In this document: one piece after another, positions 1-11,125 of the stretch
Numbering within the stretch: position 1 is the first letter of the stretch
Layout of the letters: every line of letters starts with the position of its first letter
Origin: Antedon bifida
Taxonomy: Eukaryota; Echinodermata; Crinoidea; Comatulida; Antedonidae
NCBI GenBank assembly: GCA_963402885.1
Contig: OY727096.1
Location: 13,745,820-13,809,819, forward strand
DNA length: 64,000 nt
Direction: 5' to 3'
Notes under the pieces: generated by a model
The model's input: the letters and a program-made list of their open reading frames with translations, nothing else
Told to the model about the DNA's origin: nothing
The model's database searches: none
Program-made: the position numbers and the translations under genes

Positions 1-1137
1 TATAATATAGGTTACTACATTCATTTTAATAAAATTTAAGTGAGAATTTATTCAGAAACAGATGCCTTTCATTTATTCATATGATGCCATTTTTTATGAT
101 AGCTTTAACATTCACATTCTAGTACAAATGCTACATTATAATGTTTGTATTTAATCATTACAGTAATAATAATAACTAGCAGTAACCCGTGCTCTGCATG
201 GTCTTTTCTGAATTAATATGTGGTTTTTTTATTTCAATGGTTTTAATATTTTGCAATTTTTTTGGTTTGGGAGTTTTTTACCTATTTGCTACTTTGTAAT
301 AAGTGTGGTCTAGCTCCGCACGGTCTTTTTCTGCCTTAATATGTAGTTATATACTTTGCATGGGCAAGTATAATAACAGCGCACTCTGATAAAAGTACTT
401 CGGCAAATTATTAAAATAGAAAAACAAATTGTATCACAAATAAAATTCGGAACTACTGTATTTACGGCCATTGGTTTGTTATACACTATCCCTTCACTTT
501 AAAATATGTAGGCTATTAAAAAATTAAAGCAATAGTACAGTGGATATGGAACTTTAGACTTTACTTTTGTGTGAATGATGATGCGCACAAACACATAATG
601 AAAGTATAAAATGCCAATTTATTTTGGGTGTTTTTCGTGGTGTATTAATTATTTGATACATACAGTAGAAATAAAATAAAAAGTGGACAAAAATCGAATG
701 AAAAACACATTGCTGTGGAAACACGAATTGTTAAGTTTATTCATTTACATTTTATTTTTAATTCACTGGTTTTGATATGTTGCAATTTTTTTGTATGGGA
801 GATTTGTTACGTACTTGCTACTTACTTTTGTAATTATGGTCTACCAGTAATCCGTATTAAGTTGAGGACCCCTCATGAGACGTCACAAAAAACATGATCA
901 TGTAAGGTGTGACGTAAGAAATGAGCTAACTACAATTTGCTAATACAAAGGTTTTCTGTCGAGCCGTCTGTGTAGTCGAGTGGATTAGGTTTAGTTATAT
1001 TTAGGAAGTAGTTCAGCTATCTTTCACATAAGTGGCCCCCAACTTCTGTACTAAAAAAAAAATTGCTTCTCGGCTTATTGGTTATTATAAATAAAGAGTT
1101 TAATACTACAGGTTGTGGCCTGGGTTTTATCACTAGA
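1..1137. other. AT-rich noncoding DNA with a diverged direct repeat
   Basis: I see no gene here. A stretch of about 80 bases at 234-311 recurs, diverged, at 763-843. Shared blocks include GGTTTT, a TTGCAATTTTTTT run, GGGAG, a TTGCTACTT block and a GGTCTA end. The sequence at 181-210 and 309-325 (CCGTGCTCTGCATGG, CCGCACGGTC) resembles the GC-rich tails that recur in invertebrate repeats. A tRNA-like box A (TAGTCGAGTGG) lies near 974-984 but has no matching box B, so I do not call a SINE. Confidence 0.5.
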
Positions 1138-1311
1138 ACCCCTTTCATACAGAGCTGCAAGACGGTAACATTGCGGTAATTCATGAACGCCGGTTTATGT
1201 GTGAAAGGGTAAAAATCCCTGAATGCTGGCTTCTGTTAGACCGCCTCTGGACCTAGTAACATTTCGGTATTATTACCGTCACAGTTATAAGCCTGATCTG
1301 TGTGATCAGGC
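1138..1311 (-). repeat. Short MITE-like repeat with CCTTTCACACAG ends, copy 1
   Basis: The reverse complement of this segment aligns over essentially its whole length with 41647-41818. Shared blocks include GGCTTA..GTGACGGTAAT, TTACTAGGTCCAGAG and CCCTTTCACACATA, ending in CAGCTCTGTGTGAAAGGGG-type sequence. Here one terminus reads CCCCTTTCATACAGAGCTG; the other is eroded (CTGATCTGTGTGATC). The inverted termini suggest a non-autonomous DNA transposon of about 172 bp. A third, partial match lies at 6165-6235. I cannot assign a superfamily because no clean target duplication is visible. Confidence 0.6.
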
Positions 1312-2256
1312 GAAGCATTACAAACAAAGGTCGAATTCGGGACATTTTATTACTATTATTACTAGATTATATCGACATTTGTGTAGATTAGTATGTTGTA
1401 ATAAAAAAAATATGGCCATGATATTAATACAATAATTTTGGTCCAAAGAGGAAGATGCTGTAATGTAAGCCTGGGTCCAAGTAGGCCATGAGCAGTAAAT
1501 TCTAATGTTTCATCATGTCCCAATGTGATGGATCTATAATTTCTTTACATATTTAGAATAATAATTTTATAGATAACAACAAGTTAACCATCATGTGAAC
1601 AATTTTGAGAAATGACTGTTTGATTTTGGTATTTTATTTTAATATACACCAAATGATGATTTGGTTGGGGAGAGGTAAGGATAGCATAATTTTAGTAAAT
1701 TTTGAGCAAACTCATTATTAATATTAATAATATAATTGTTTGAAACTCATGCCATAATTAATATGGTCTGGCCTGGTTAGCAGGCTTTCCCTATACTGAC
1801 CTGGTCAGAGGACTAGTATTCATACATCCCATGCATCACAGGACAGTATTATTTTCATTTATAATAGTTAATTAAAAATAATGTATTTCATTTCAATTTC
1901 AACTGTATCTTTTCAATTCAATTTATGTCTAGGTTGTCTAGTGGAAAGGAGGCACAACATGCTAAACACATTCATTGCTTCTGGTAAGTTTTGGATCTTT
2001 TTTCAATGTAGAGATGAGAAATGCTTTATGTTTTGTTATAATTATGTATAATAGTAGTAAAAGTAGTAATGAAAGTTAAAAATCAGTCAGAATTTTTAAA
2101 ATTGAGATTTTCACAAATACTGAAACTACATAAACCAAGATTTAATATGCTGAAAAAAATATCTTGATACCATATCTACTTCCAGAGATATCTCAGTCTA
2201 AAGTTTTGGCTGTAACGGGAAATGACAAGTACACAAAAATAAACAGGGCGTTTAAT
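1312..2256. other. Noncoding DNA around the candidate 51-nt exon
   Basis: Apart from the candidate exon at 1933-1983 I see only AT-rich sequence with short poly-A/T runs and no repeat shared with the rest of the window. Confidence 0.4.
1933..1983 (+). other. Candidate internal (cassette) exon, 51 nt
   Basis: A pyrimidine-rich stretch ending TTTATGTCTAG is followed by 51 nt and a consensus donor (CTG|GTAAGT). One frame is open throughout and reads CLVERRHNMLNTFIAS. That frame enters in phase 1 and leaves in phase 1, so inclusion or skipping would keep the reading frame. The other two frames contain stops. No protein family is recognised, and short open stretches are common in AT-rich DNA, so the call rests on the splice signals. 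It could also be an untranslated exon or chance. Confidence 0.25.
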
Positions 2257-2330
2257 AATAATAATATCCTGGATTTATATAGCACCTAATGTTGTGAAAC
2301 ATGTAATCGCTGTACATAAACTAATACGTT
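2257..2330 (+). repeat. Short dispersed repeat with (AAT)n head, copy 1
   Basis: A run of AAT is followed by CCTGGATTTATATAGC, CCTAATGTTGTGAAAC and a CGCTGTAC end. The same order occurs in reverse complement at about 10133-10198 inside the Penelope-like element. Two copies in opposite orientation with the same microsatellite end indicate a short retroposed or SINE-like unit. No box A or B is visible. Confidence 0.5.
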
Positions 2331-4043
2331 TAAGTTTACGTCTTAGCAAAAGGGTATTCTAATTGTTTTATTTCAACTAAACTTAGCACCTTTCGTTTAT
2401 TAACTATTGTTCTATTATTATGCAAAATTGTCATTAAAAACAACCCACTGGAACACTTTCAATTTAAGCATAAAACATGAAAGGTTTTATGTAAATCATA
2501 CCACACAAAATGTTAAAATATATGTATTTATTTGTCTCAAAATAGAAAAACACCAAGGTAAATAAATACTGTTTCAGATATTCTCTAAAATAATTTTTCA
2601 GCCTTTTATTGTTTCGGCTGTCTCTACAAATCTACACATGCGACTTATGTCTGATTTCGCTTGCATATGCCACAAATAGTAATGAAAGCAAGAAATATGC
2701 TTTAAAAACATCAATTACTTTAAAAATGTTTTATATACCAGGTTGCATTGTCAATAAACACTATAGTATGTAAAGTGTGTGGTAGAGTATTAAGTAAAGT
2801 TGAGAATGTTACAACATTTCTGTGTATGGTTTACCACAAATCTGAACTAATTTTTAAATATAAAACCAAAGATTCATTGTAATTTAATAATATGGAGTAT
2901 AACTAAAATATTAAGTAATCGATAAATTAGATAATATATTCTTGATTATTTGTTACAGAAATGATACCAGCTTCAAAACAATTGGACATTTTTCATTAAC
3001 TTCACCACCATCAACTGGCTGAATGTAAAATACTTACTGCAAATGTTGCTGAATCTATGTTGATCATATTTTATTCCAACAGCACGATATTTAATTATAC
3101 CTGTCACGGCAAATATGGTCCAGGGCCAAAATCGGTCCGGCCGGACCAGTTTTGGCTCTAAATTTGTGGCCAATCGGTCCGGGTTTTTCTTCTGTCGATT
3201 TTAATTAAATTACTAGGCCTACGATATTATTAAAGTTGTTTATGGCTAGAAAAATATCCAATGGTATATATAAGTAAGTTATATTGTCTGATTTCAGCCT
3301 GTCACAGTTCACATGAACTGGTATGATATTGCCAGCTAGATTGTATTTTATGATTGAGGCCTTTTTCTTTCTCGGCCTAATCAATATTGGTATAATTGTT
3401 TTATAATAATTGTATTAAATTGATTTATTAATTGACTAACCATAAATCAGTAATAAATTCAATTGTTTTTAACATCATGGCGAAACGAAGACAAAACAAA
3501 CAAAAGAACAAAATGGATTAAAAACAGACATAAATAGGCCTATATTGTTGTACACAAAAAGCCTAATTAAAAAATAGGCTTAATTTATAATATTAAAATA
3601 ACAAATAAAACCCCGTAATATTCAATATAATGACTAATCATGGCATTTTTTAATGATATATAATTTATGACTAATTTTGCGCACCATATATTTGTAAGAC
3701 CAGACCATATTTGGCTGCCAAAAACAGTCTTACTGCCTTACTTTTATCTAGGCAGAACCAGTTTTGGCAGCCAAAATTGGTCTGGCCGGACAGGTTTTTC
3801 CTGCCATAGATGGTCCCCCGGACCGATTTTGGCAGCCAAAACTGGTTCGCCAGACCAATTTTGGTGTGACATGCCTACCTACCACTTAGTATGTACATAC
3901 TGTATATACAGATATTAGTTTACATAGTAATTATTACTATATAGTTAAAATATATTTGCTATTTCCATTGTACTGGCCAAAAAGCCGCGCCTGAAAATTG
4001 ACAAACTTTTCTACTTGACTACAGTACTTATTATGTTGGTACG
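2331..4043. other. Noncoding DNA with two clusters of GGTCCGG/CCAAAA dyads
   Basis: No gene is supported. Two GC-richer patches, 3110-3190 and 3700-3870, are built from repeated inverted blocks of the type CCAAAA(A/T)TGGT, GGCAGCCAAAA and GGTCCGGCCGGACC, so each can fold on itself. They look like two pieces of one dyad-rich repeat about 500 bases apart. A short minus-strand reading frame overlapping 2973-3173 is explained by this repetition. Confidence 0.45.
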
Positions 4044-5154
4044 CAGTGGCGGATCTAGGATCTGACGAGGGGGGGTGGCCACGAAAGTGGCAAACGAGGT
4101 GCGTAGCACTGAGCGGGGGTCGGTTTGGGAGGGGGATGTCCCCCTCCCGAGCCTCAGAACATTTTTGAAAAAATAGATGCTTACGCACTGTTTAATAGGC
4201 TAGAGCAACTGTTTCCATCACATTTAATAACTATTGTTACATAATGTAAATTTAAATAAATCCTTCCTAAATACTGTACGGATCTTTTTCGACGAACTGA
4301 TGATAAACTTTGATTGAAAAACACAGGTACTCCGAAAATGCCTCGATAGTGCATGTGTGTTAAGTGTATTGTGTTTTTGGTGGTCTGTTAACCTCAGATA
4401 TATACCCTACAGCCGGGTGAATAACTCAATGTAATTTAGTATACAATGATTGCAGTAATCGCCGTGTCTATAACACAAATCAATAAACGCCAATCGCCGT
4501 GTCTATAACACAAATCAATAAAACGCCAAATACGCCACACAATTTTTTCGGCCGTGTACATATTTCATGTTTATTTTATGCCTATGAAATAATAAAAGAA
4601 CACCATGTTTCTTGTTTATTTTTATCGTTTATACTGCATACCATTATTATATAAAAAACCTTCATACGCGAGAAAAAAGTTCACGATATTACACTCCACT
4701 CTCTGTACAGGGCCGGGTGTAACGCCACGCTTGCACACGTCACACGGACGGACGACCACAGAGTGCAGTGGTGTATTTTTGGAGAGTGATGACGTTGGCA
4801 TTCACACGAGGAGAGCGAGCTAGACAACAACGTGACGCTGGTACAGTAGTAGTAGTAGGAGTGCGTCATGTGTTTTGAAATAACTCAGTTGTGGGTATTT
4901 TCCGAAGATTTTAAATTGAGTTTTCTTTTTAAACTCTTGAATTCATAAATTAAACTCTTAGCTATTTCACTATGTAGGCCTATTTACACAACTATAATGC
5001 TATCCCTAGCTCTAGCCTACTTTTCTTAATTAAAAAAAAGAGTCAGGTGCGTCTAGCGACGGTCGCGGTTGGTTGGTTGCATCTTTTTTTCTTTTTTTTT
5101 TGAGAATGAAGGTGGGTGGCTAGCCACCCTATTCACCCCCTAGATCCGCCACTG
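4044..5154. mobile_element. Non-autonomous DNA transposon, CAGTGGCGGATCTAGG termini
   Basis: The left end reads CAGTGGCGGATCTAGG and the right end is its inverse (CCCCTAGATCCGCCACTG). The 5-base direct repeat GTACG flanks both ends (4039-4043 and 5155-5159). The inner flanks are also partly complementary: GGGGGGGTGGCCAC near the left, GTGGCTAGCCACCC near the right. At 1111 bp with no long reading frame, it needs a transposase from elsewhere. Inside, a 35-36-bp unit (GCCGTGTCTATAACACAAAT...) is tandemly duplicated at 4457-4528, and a CpG-richer block lies at 4700-4860. Ends of this kind occur in many metazoan genomes; I do not assign the superfamily because the duplication is 5 bp rather than the 8 bp of hAT. 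Confidence 0.75.
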
Positions 5155-8100
5155 GTACGGCGTAGCTAGAGAAAAGTAGGATTATATACACTGTATATTG
5201 GGCAACATGTAGGGTTGTAGAAAAACACAAATCCCAAAAAAATTGTTGTATATTGTGTGTATATACAGTATATCTAGTTCATATCATTATCAAAAATAAT
5301 AATTCTCTCCACAAGAGTTACATTCATGTGTTATCAATATAACAACAGTAAAAATGGTTTCAAAGAAAAAAGGGGTCGTTTTTATGGAAGCTCTTGGCCT
5401 AAATTGGCATTAAAACCCCCAAAAATGCAATATTTTATTTATAATAAATAAGTGATTATTGCATAATCATTTATTTTTGTGTTGACAATTTACTGGGGTG
5501 TCACTAGCCTACTAGAATACCCATTGCATGAATATAAATATTATTATTATGGCAAGTCACTTTCTAAGAAATGCCTACTCAAAAACAAATAAAACATAAA
5601 AATTATCTATAAAATTAGCAAATTCTCAGCTGGTGCATCTTCCTATATAAAAAAAATCATCAAGCTAAAAAAGTTGTTTATCAACCCTCTTGGGTAGTTG
5701 AACAGAAAAGTGATAGTATTTATGCAGGCAGCTTTGTGTGGTTTGAGTTGGCACTAAAAACAAAAAAAAATGCAATGTAAGTTACAATCGTTGCATTGAA
5801 ACTTCACTTTTGTGTCACTAACCCACTAGGATATAGTCCATGGGATTTAGCTAGTTAGCTGGACACAAGTTGCAAGAAAAGGTTTTTTTGATGAAATGTC
5901 TTCTTTAGACCCTACTGAACACATTTATCAACGTTAGGAAATTTTTCGACAACGGGAAGTAGCCTAATTTGCATAATTAAAAATGGCGGCCATTTTTAAT
6001 AACGTACTCTGTATCTTGGAAACCGCTAGTCACAGATACTTAATTATGGTGTCAAAATCGTTAGAATATATGTTTTTATGCACCGATAAAAGAAATACAA
6101 CTACCCTGGTTCTAGTACTACTTTAGCTAGGCATGTTTGTCGTCTGCCATTTTTTTGCACCTTTCACTGTTACATTTCACACAGAAAACCGTAAGATTAC
6201 CGCAATATTAACTTCTGTGTGTATGGGTCTACAGTGGAAAAATAGTTGAGTGCTACTAGAGATTACCATGTCAGATCCCAAGGTCTTTACATCATATATT
6301 CACTGGTACGCCAACGTAAATGTCCGCTTAATCTAAATTTTCATAATCTGTTGATGAGTAACAGTCGTCTATGACCCGTGTGTACATGAACGTCATGCAC
6401 TTTCGCTCAAATCTAAAAGTTCCTCACTACGCCATCAGGGCCCGCAGCCAGGGTTTTTTTTATGATTTTATGATGGACAAACCCAATACTTGGTATCCGA
6501 ACCCTCTTACCAGAGCCTGGCTACAGCCATGTCCTTGGCATGTACGACAGCTGCTTAACGCCATGGATCTAAACAGTGATGCTTCAATAATGTTGACCTT
6601 ATTTCAAGAGATTCACCCGAATGTTTATATTGGTAAATTTGATTGCCGAAAAAACATTCACTGCTTCTCTTCAATCTGATCTTTACAGTGAAAGAAAAGT
6701 AAATATTAGAATTGAACTCCAGAATGGGAAATCGAGTTGGCAATAAGATGGCCATTTTTAAGAAAAAAAGACGTCCATTATGTATAGATAAAAATAGGGA
6801 CTCGGCTTCTTTTAAACCATAAAAGATAAATGAATAATTTTGTGCTTAACACCAATCATTAATATAAATAAGCACTTAGCATTTTAATCTGGATTACCTT
6901 TACGACTTCCGTAGAAGAACAGCAAGCAAGCTGTTGTTGATAAAGATAGGATCTACTAAGGAACGTACAATGTCATATAGTACATATAATAGACTATATC
7001 ACTGGTCAGTGTGGTAATACATAAAAGAAACTAATTACGTATCAATTGTTCTTAAGTATCTTCACATGTTACAATGACTCTGGGGTTTTTAGACCTTTCC
7101 CTAACTTGTACAATGGAAGGATGTAAGACGCAACAATTAAATTCAACAGGAAGACAATTGTTTTAACTATATACAGCTGGAATATTAAACTCCTTATGAT
7201 TTCCTTAGAACTGCTTCCGTCATGTTTACTGACTTCCGTATTCAAGCTTAAGATATCACTCCCGGAAGATTTCAGGAAGTGGGAAAACCACGACTATCAG
7301 TTTGAGCTATTTAATACTACTGCTTATGGGTAATCTTGTTTTTACAACTGCTACTGTGTGATGTACACAAAATAGAAATGGTATACAGTATTTTTATTAT
7401 GTATATCATATGTATGTATCATAATCTGTTCAAATCATTATTTTTTAGTAATTATTAATCTATTTGATTTGTCAAGTGACTGACCTATGTTAGAAATCAT
7501 AATTTACAAGAATTTATTCCACACTTTCTAAAATGTAGATTAAATGTCTCCCTTCCAAATGACATAATCACAAATGAAATATTTAAACCCATTTATAAGC
7601 ACATCTATTTAGCAACAATATGTTGTAAGGTGATGGCTTATGGTAATCATTGGAAGCGCTGTGTAAGTAATAAGTGCTTTTAAATTAGATTGGATTACAT
7701 TAGATGTAAATGAGGCCAACAATTTACATCGAAGTTTACCAAGAATAAGGAATGTCAGGATATTCACATTATACTGTATATAACATCAGTTGAGCTTTCA
7801 AAGATTAGCTAATGATGTAAAATGGAGATTTATTTTGTAAGTTGAGTTTAGCGTATTTATTAATACTTGTCTAATTTGTTTGAATTTTTTTGGAATAATA
7901 CATGATGTTTTTTCACCAAATAAAACCTGTCGTCATTGGGAACTGCCTAGCCTATATTTGAAATTCAATTCAAGATTGTAGCAGCAGAATAATTGAACAA
8001 CAGTTTACTTTCTTCTTCGTATTTGGAGCCAACTTCATATGTGAAGACTCTGCTCCTCCAACTCTGTTTTGCTAGCTCTACTGTATTTGGTTGTGTGGTA

Positions 8101-8329
8101 TTATTCTATTTATTTATTCTTTTACAGAAAGAAACTGACTCTCTTATTTATTTATCATTATTATTATTATTTTTTTCCCTTACTTCTCCTTTCACTTTTC
8201 TTTCTCTCTTTTCTTCTTCTTTCCCTTTTCTCTTTTTTTTTTTTTTTTTACTTATTTAAATATATATACATGTTAGTATGAATATATATAATTATTTAAT
8301 CTATCCTTTATATAATTGTATTGTATTCA
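5155..8329. other. Noncoding DNA with a diverged ~310-bp duplication
   Basis: No gene is supported. Two related stretches, about 5390-5530 and 5735-5845, share TTTGGCACTAAAA-type and ATGCAAT blocks and the anchor GTGTCACTA(G/A)CC(T/C)ACTAG(A/G)ATA, so they are an old tandem duplication. A hairpin-forming AAAAATGGCGGCCATTTTT sits at 5980-5999. 6165-6235 resembles the CCTTTCACACAG repeat. 8130-8250 is a pyrimidine-rich low-complexity tract (TTA and TTTC runs). Reading frames here, such as 6371-6679, show no recognisable protein character. Confidence 0.4.
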
Positions 8330-9120
8330 GACACCTTGTAAAGAGTAAAATAGAGTAAACTGTACCCAACATCAAACACTATGGAAGTCTACCGTCCGTG
8401 CCAACCGCTATCACTTTCCTAGGAGGCAGAATAAAGTAGCTAAATACCCATTTACCCCGCCTCAGCCATCCAGGTGCCCAGCGAGCTGTCACCAAGACAG
8501 AGACCCTCAGAGAGTAAGTTGTGACAAGGGGTACCCTATTTAATTAAGTTTGGACAATATGGGTTTTGAATTCCAGAATAGAAGTACAATTTACAACCTT
8601 ATCTGGTAGATGATTCCAGTCGATGGCAGTGCGTGGAAAGAATGAATACCTAAAGTAATCAACTGTTGAGTGAGGAATATGGTATGATTGACTGTTCTCT
8701 CTCCGACTGGGTCTACAGGTGTTTTTCATGACCAGTTTCATATCAGCTGCTACATTGCAGTAATGTATCTTATGGAACATTAACAGTCGAGCTATCCTCC
8801 TCCTCTCTTCCAAGGTTTCCCAACCAAGGACCTTCATCATTTCGGTTACACTTGACGTGCGCTTATAGTTGTTGCAGGCAAATCTAGCCGCTCTTCTCTG
8901 TACCATTTCAAGTTTACCAATTAAATTGGAATTATATGGGTCCCAGACGGTGTTAGAATACTCTAATAGAGGGCGTACACAACATTTATATGCAAGGCCT
9001 TTTATCCGTTTGATGAACAGTGTCTAATAAACTCTCTATACCTCCTCCCTTTTTCCATTGCAATGAGTGCTCAATAGAATTGCATGTGTATCCAGTCCAT
9101 AGGAGCCTGGCGGCCTTAAA
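8330..9120 (-). mobile_element. 5'-truncated LINE fragment (reverse transcriptase C-terminus)
   Basis: Reading the minus strand, 9118 down to 8544 encodes the tail of a non-LTR retrotransposon polyprotein. The region upstream of the intact frame still reads KGLAYKCCVRPLLEYSNTVW. The open frame at 8906-8544 (120 codons) contains VQRRAARFACNNYKRTSS and FFPRTAIDWNHLPDKV. This is the LINE thumb/C-terminal segment that follows the catalytic core in CR1/Jockey-group elements; the catalytic core itself is absent. After the stop comes about 200 bases of 3' UTR ending near 8330 in an AATAC/AAT-like tail. The part above about 9000 contains in-frame stops. It abuts a MITE end at 9137. Confidence 0.85.
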
Positions 9121-9136
9121 TTAGTAAGATTAAATA

Positions 9137-9440
9137 TTAAAGATATATTGTCCCCCCTAAACATTTTTTTTGGTCCAATTTTTTGTTGAATATTCCATTT
9201 TAATGTCATGTAATAGTATTCACTTAGACCACCAAAAACTTGATCGAAAAAAAATTGATTTCCCCTGAAAAAAATTTAGAGCAAAAAATACTTAAATTTT
9301 CTGTCAGATAATGGTTTTTGGTTAAAATAAACGTTTCCCTTGTCTTTTTATAAGTAAAAAAATAATTGGGTTTTTTTTTTTTTTTTACAGAAGTTTTGTA
9401 AAAAAATTTTTACAATAATTTACCTTTTATTAAAAATAAA
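9137..9440 (+). mobile_element. TTAA-type MITE, left end
   Basis: TTAA at 9137-9140 is followed by AGATATATTGTCCCCCC, the same terminus as elements at 16341, 41967 and 45041. The inverted right terminus (GGGACAATACATCT + TTAA) is not found before the Penelope-like element begins at about 9455. The copy is therefore truncated or overwritten, and its right limit is uncertain. The interior is poly-A/T-rich with no reading frame. Confidence 0.6.
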
Positions 9441-9454
9441 TGTTAACTTTTCGG

Positions 9455-10790
9455 TAAACCAATTGTCAAGTACTTACTTGCTACGTTTCGGCTGATTTCA
9501 GTAGCCTTGGTCACGCAAATGACTCTGAGATGACCTTCTGTCATTCGTCATGGCTCAGTGGTTTGCGCCATCACTTGTCTGGTGTTCAGCTTTCTGTTGG
9601 TGTCCCTTCTCTGGATGCTCGGGTGTCCCTTTTTATCATATTATCATAAATATGGCTCAGCTCATGTCCTCTCTGGTCTCTGTTAATGTTATTGTCAGTT
9701 TTTCTTATGCAAAAGGCATCTTTTATTTTTCTTGATAATTAGTGTTGTTCTTTGTCTAATATTTTGGTATTTTCGAAATCTGGTATGTGGTTTTCTATGG
9801 TGGCGTGATCTGTGATAGCCGATTTGTGGAGAATTTTGGATTGTGAATGATGAGCGCTCCTGGTTCTTGTTCCTGTATTATTTTTCTCTACATCTGTATA
9901 ATTGTGCTCTGTTATTCTTGTATTTAATGTTCTGCCCGTTGCACATATATATACTTTCTTAAAATTGTGACATGCCTACTTGGTATATACCACACTGCTG
10001 TTCTCTTATCTCTGGGGTGAACAAGGCTTTCTCTTAACCCGGTTAGATCAAGACACAACTTTGCGCTGATTACTAGCTGCATTATGGGAGTATGTTTCCA
10101 TACGTGTTTGATCCAAAAAAATGACTGGGGTAATAATGTTCAGCGCTTTGAGGTTTCACAACATTAGGCTATATAAATCCAGGGTATTATTATTATTATT
10201 TGTATGTTTATGTTGTGATGTTTCAATGCTCTTCTTAGTCTTTCTGTCATTCCTTCAACATATGGTAAACCAATGTTGACTCTGGATTTTTCTCTATCTG
10301 TTGTTATTTCTTTGTCTTTATTTGCTTTCTTATGTTCCCTTTTGTTCTTGACTCTTTCGAAACTCCAGTCTGGATATCCGCATGTTATCCTTTATGTGAC
10401 TCATTTCTTGTTTTTGTCCTTTTTATGTCGATACGATGGATTCACATCTATTCACTTACTAGGGTGTTGACTACGCTGAGTTTGTGTTTGTGTGGGTGGT
10501 TAGATTGGAAGTGCAGGTATTGGTCTGTGTGTGTAGGTTTTCTATACACTGATGTTCTGACGTTACCATTATCTTGGATGGTGATGAAAGAGTATCGAGG
10601 AAAGGGATGGTGGTGTTTTATTTGGCCTGGTCAATGGTGTTCAAATGTTGGAGGAGTTTTTATAATCCAATTGGTACGATTCCCAGGATGTCATCTGCAT
10701 ATCTGCGCCAGAAGATTGGTTTAATATGCAATGGTGCTGTTTCTTTGGCATGTTGTTCCAAGTCTTGAACATATGAACATATTTGCCATT
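9455..10790 (-). mobile_element. Penelope-like retroelement, 3' half, broken
   Basis: On the minus strand this encodes the second half of a Penelope-like element. A reverse transcriptase segment (10790 to about 10490) reads KPIFWRRYADDILGIVP, and TSVYRKPTHTDQYLHF is readable downstream in another frame. The linker contains CGYPDWSF and GLPYVEGMTERLRRALK. The GIY-YIG endonuclease region reads VYICATGRTLNTRITEH, and the C-terminus resembles INRDQ..ELSHIYD. The order RT, linker, GIY-YIG is diagnostic of the family. A short repeat is inserted between linker and endonuclease (10045-10200). The 3' UTR runs to about 9455. The copy is broken in several places and cannot be active. Its 3' end matches, in opposite orientation, the copy at 10835-11125. 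Confidence 0.88.
10045..10200 (-). repeat. Short (AAT)n-headed repeat inserted in the Penelope-like element, copy 2
   Basis: In reverse complement, a run of AAT is followed by CCCTGGATTTATATAGC and CTAATGTTGTGAAACCTC, then AAAGCGCTGAAC. This matches 2257-2330. The Penelope-like coding similarity stops at one side of it and resumes at the other, so it is an insertion about 150 bp long. The exact limits are inferred from where coding similarity is lost. Confidence 0.6.
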
Positions 10791-10834
10791 ATGGGGCTCG
10801 GCTAACAGGGCTGCCCATTGCCTTCCCTCTTTCT

Positions 10835-11125
10835 GTCTTTATCAAGAAAAATAAAAGAGGCATTTGGGATAATAAAAACTAACAATAATATTAGCAGAAA
10901 CAAGGGAGGTAATGAGCTGAGCCATATCTATGATAAAAAGGGACACCCGAGCATCCAGAAAGGGACACCAGCAGAAAGTTGAACACCAGACGAGTGATGG
11001 CGCAAATCACCAAGCCATGACGAATGACAGAAGGTCATCTCAGAGTCATTTGCATGACCAAGGCTACTGAAAATATCCGAAACGTAGCAAGTAAGTACTT
11101 GACAATTGGTTTCCCGAAAAGGGAT
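10835..11125 (+). mobile_element. Second Penelope-like 3' end, head to head with the first
   Basis: The + strand carries the same C-terminal coding tail and 3' UTR as the minus-strand copy at 9455-9737: AAGAAAAATAAAAGA, ..ATGAGCTGAGCCATAT.., GGGACACCCGAGCATCC and a GCTACTGAAA..CGAAACGTAGC block. Similarity starts near the ATCAAGAAAAATAAAAGA stretch and ends at GACAATTGGTTT(A/C)CCG, the same end as the other copy. Inverted partner copies are typical of Penelope-like elements. It is a broken tail fragment of under 300 bp. Confidence 0.8.

Noticed and set aside
963-1040. tRNA-Ser-like box A considered as a SINE head
   Set aside because: No box B at tRNA spacing.
6371-6679. 102-codon frame on the + strand
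   Set aside because: Composition looks random, no motif, no splice or promoter support.
11060-11095. Hammerhead ribozyme in the Penelope-like tail
   Set aside because: CGAAAC side and closing stem present, but the CUGAUGA core is missing; reported only as a remnant worth testing.
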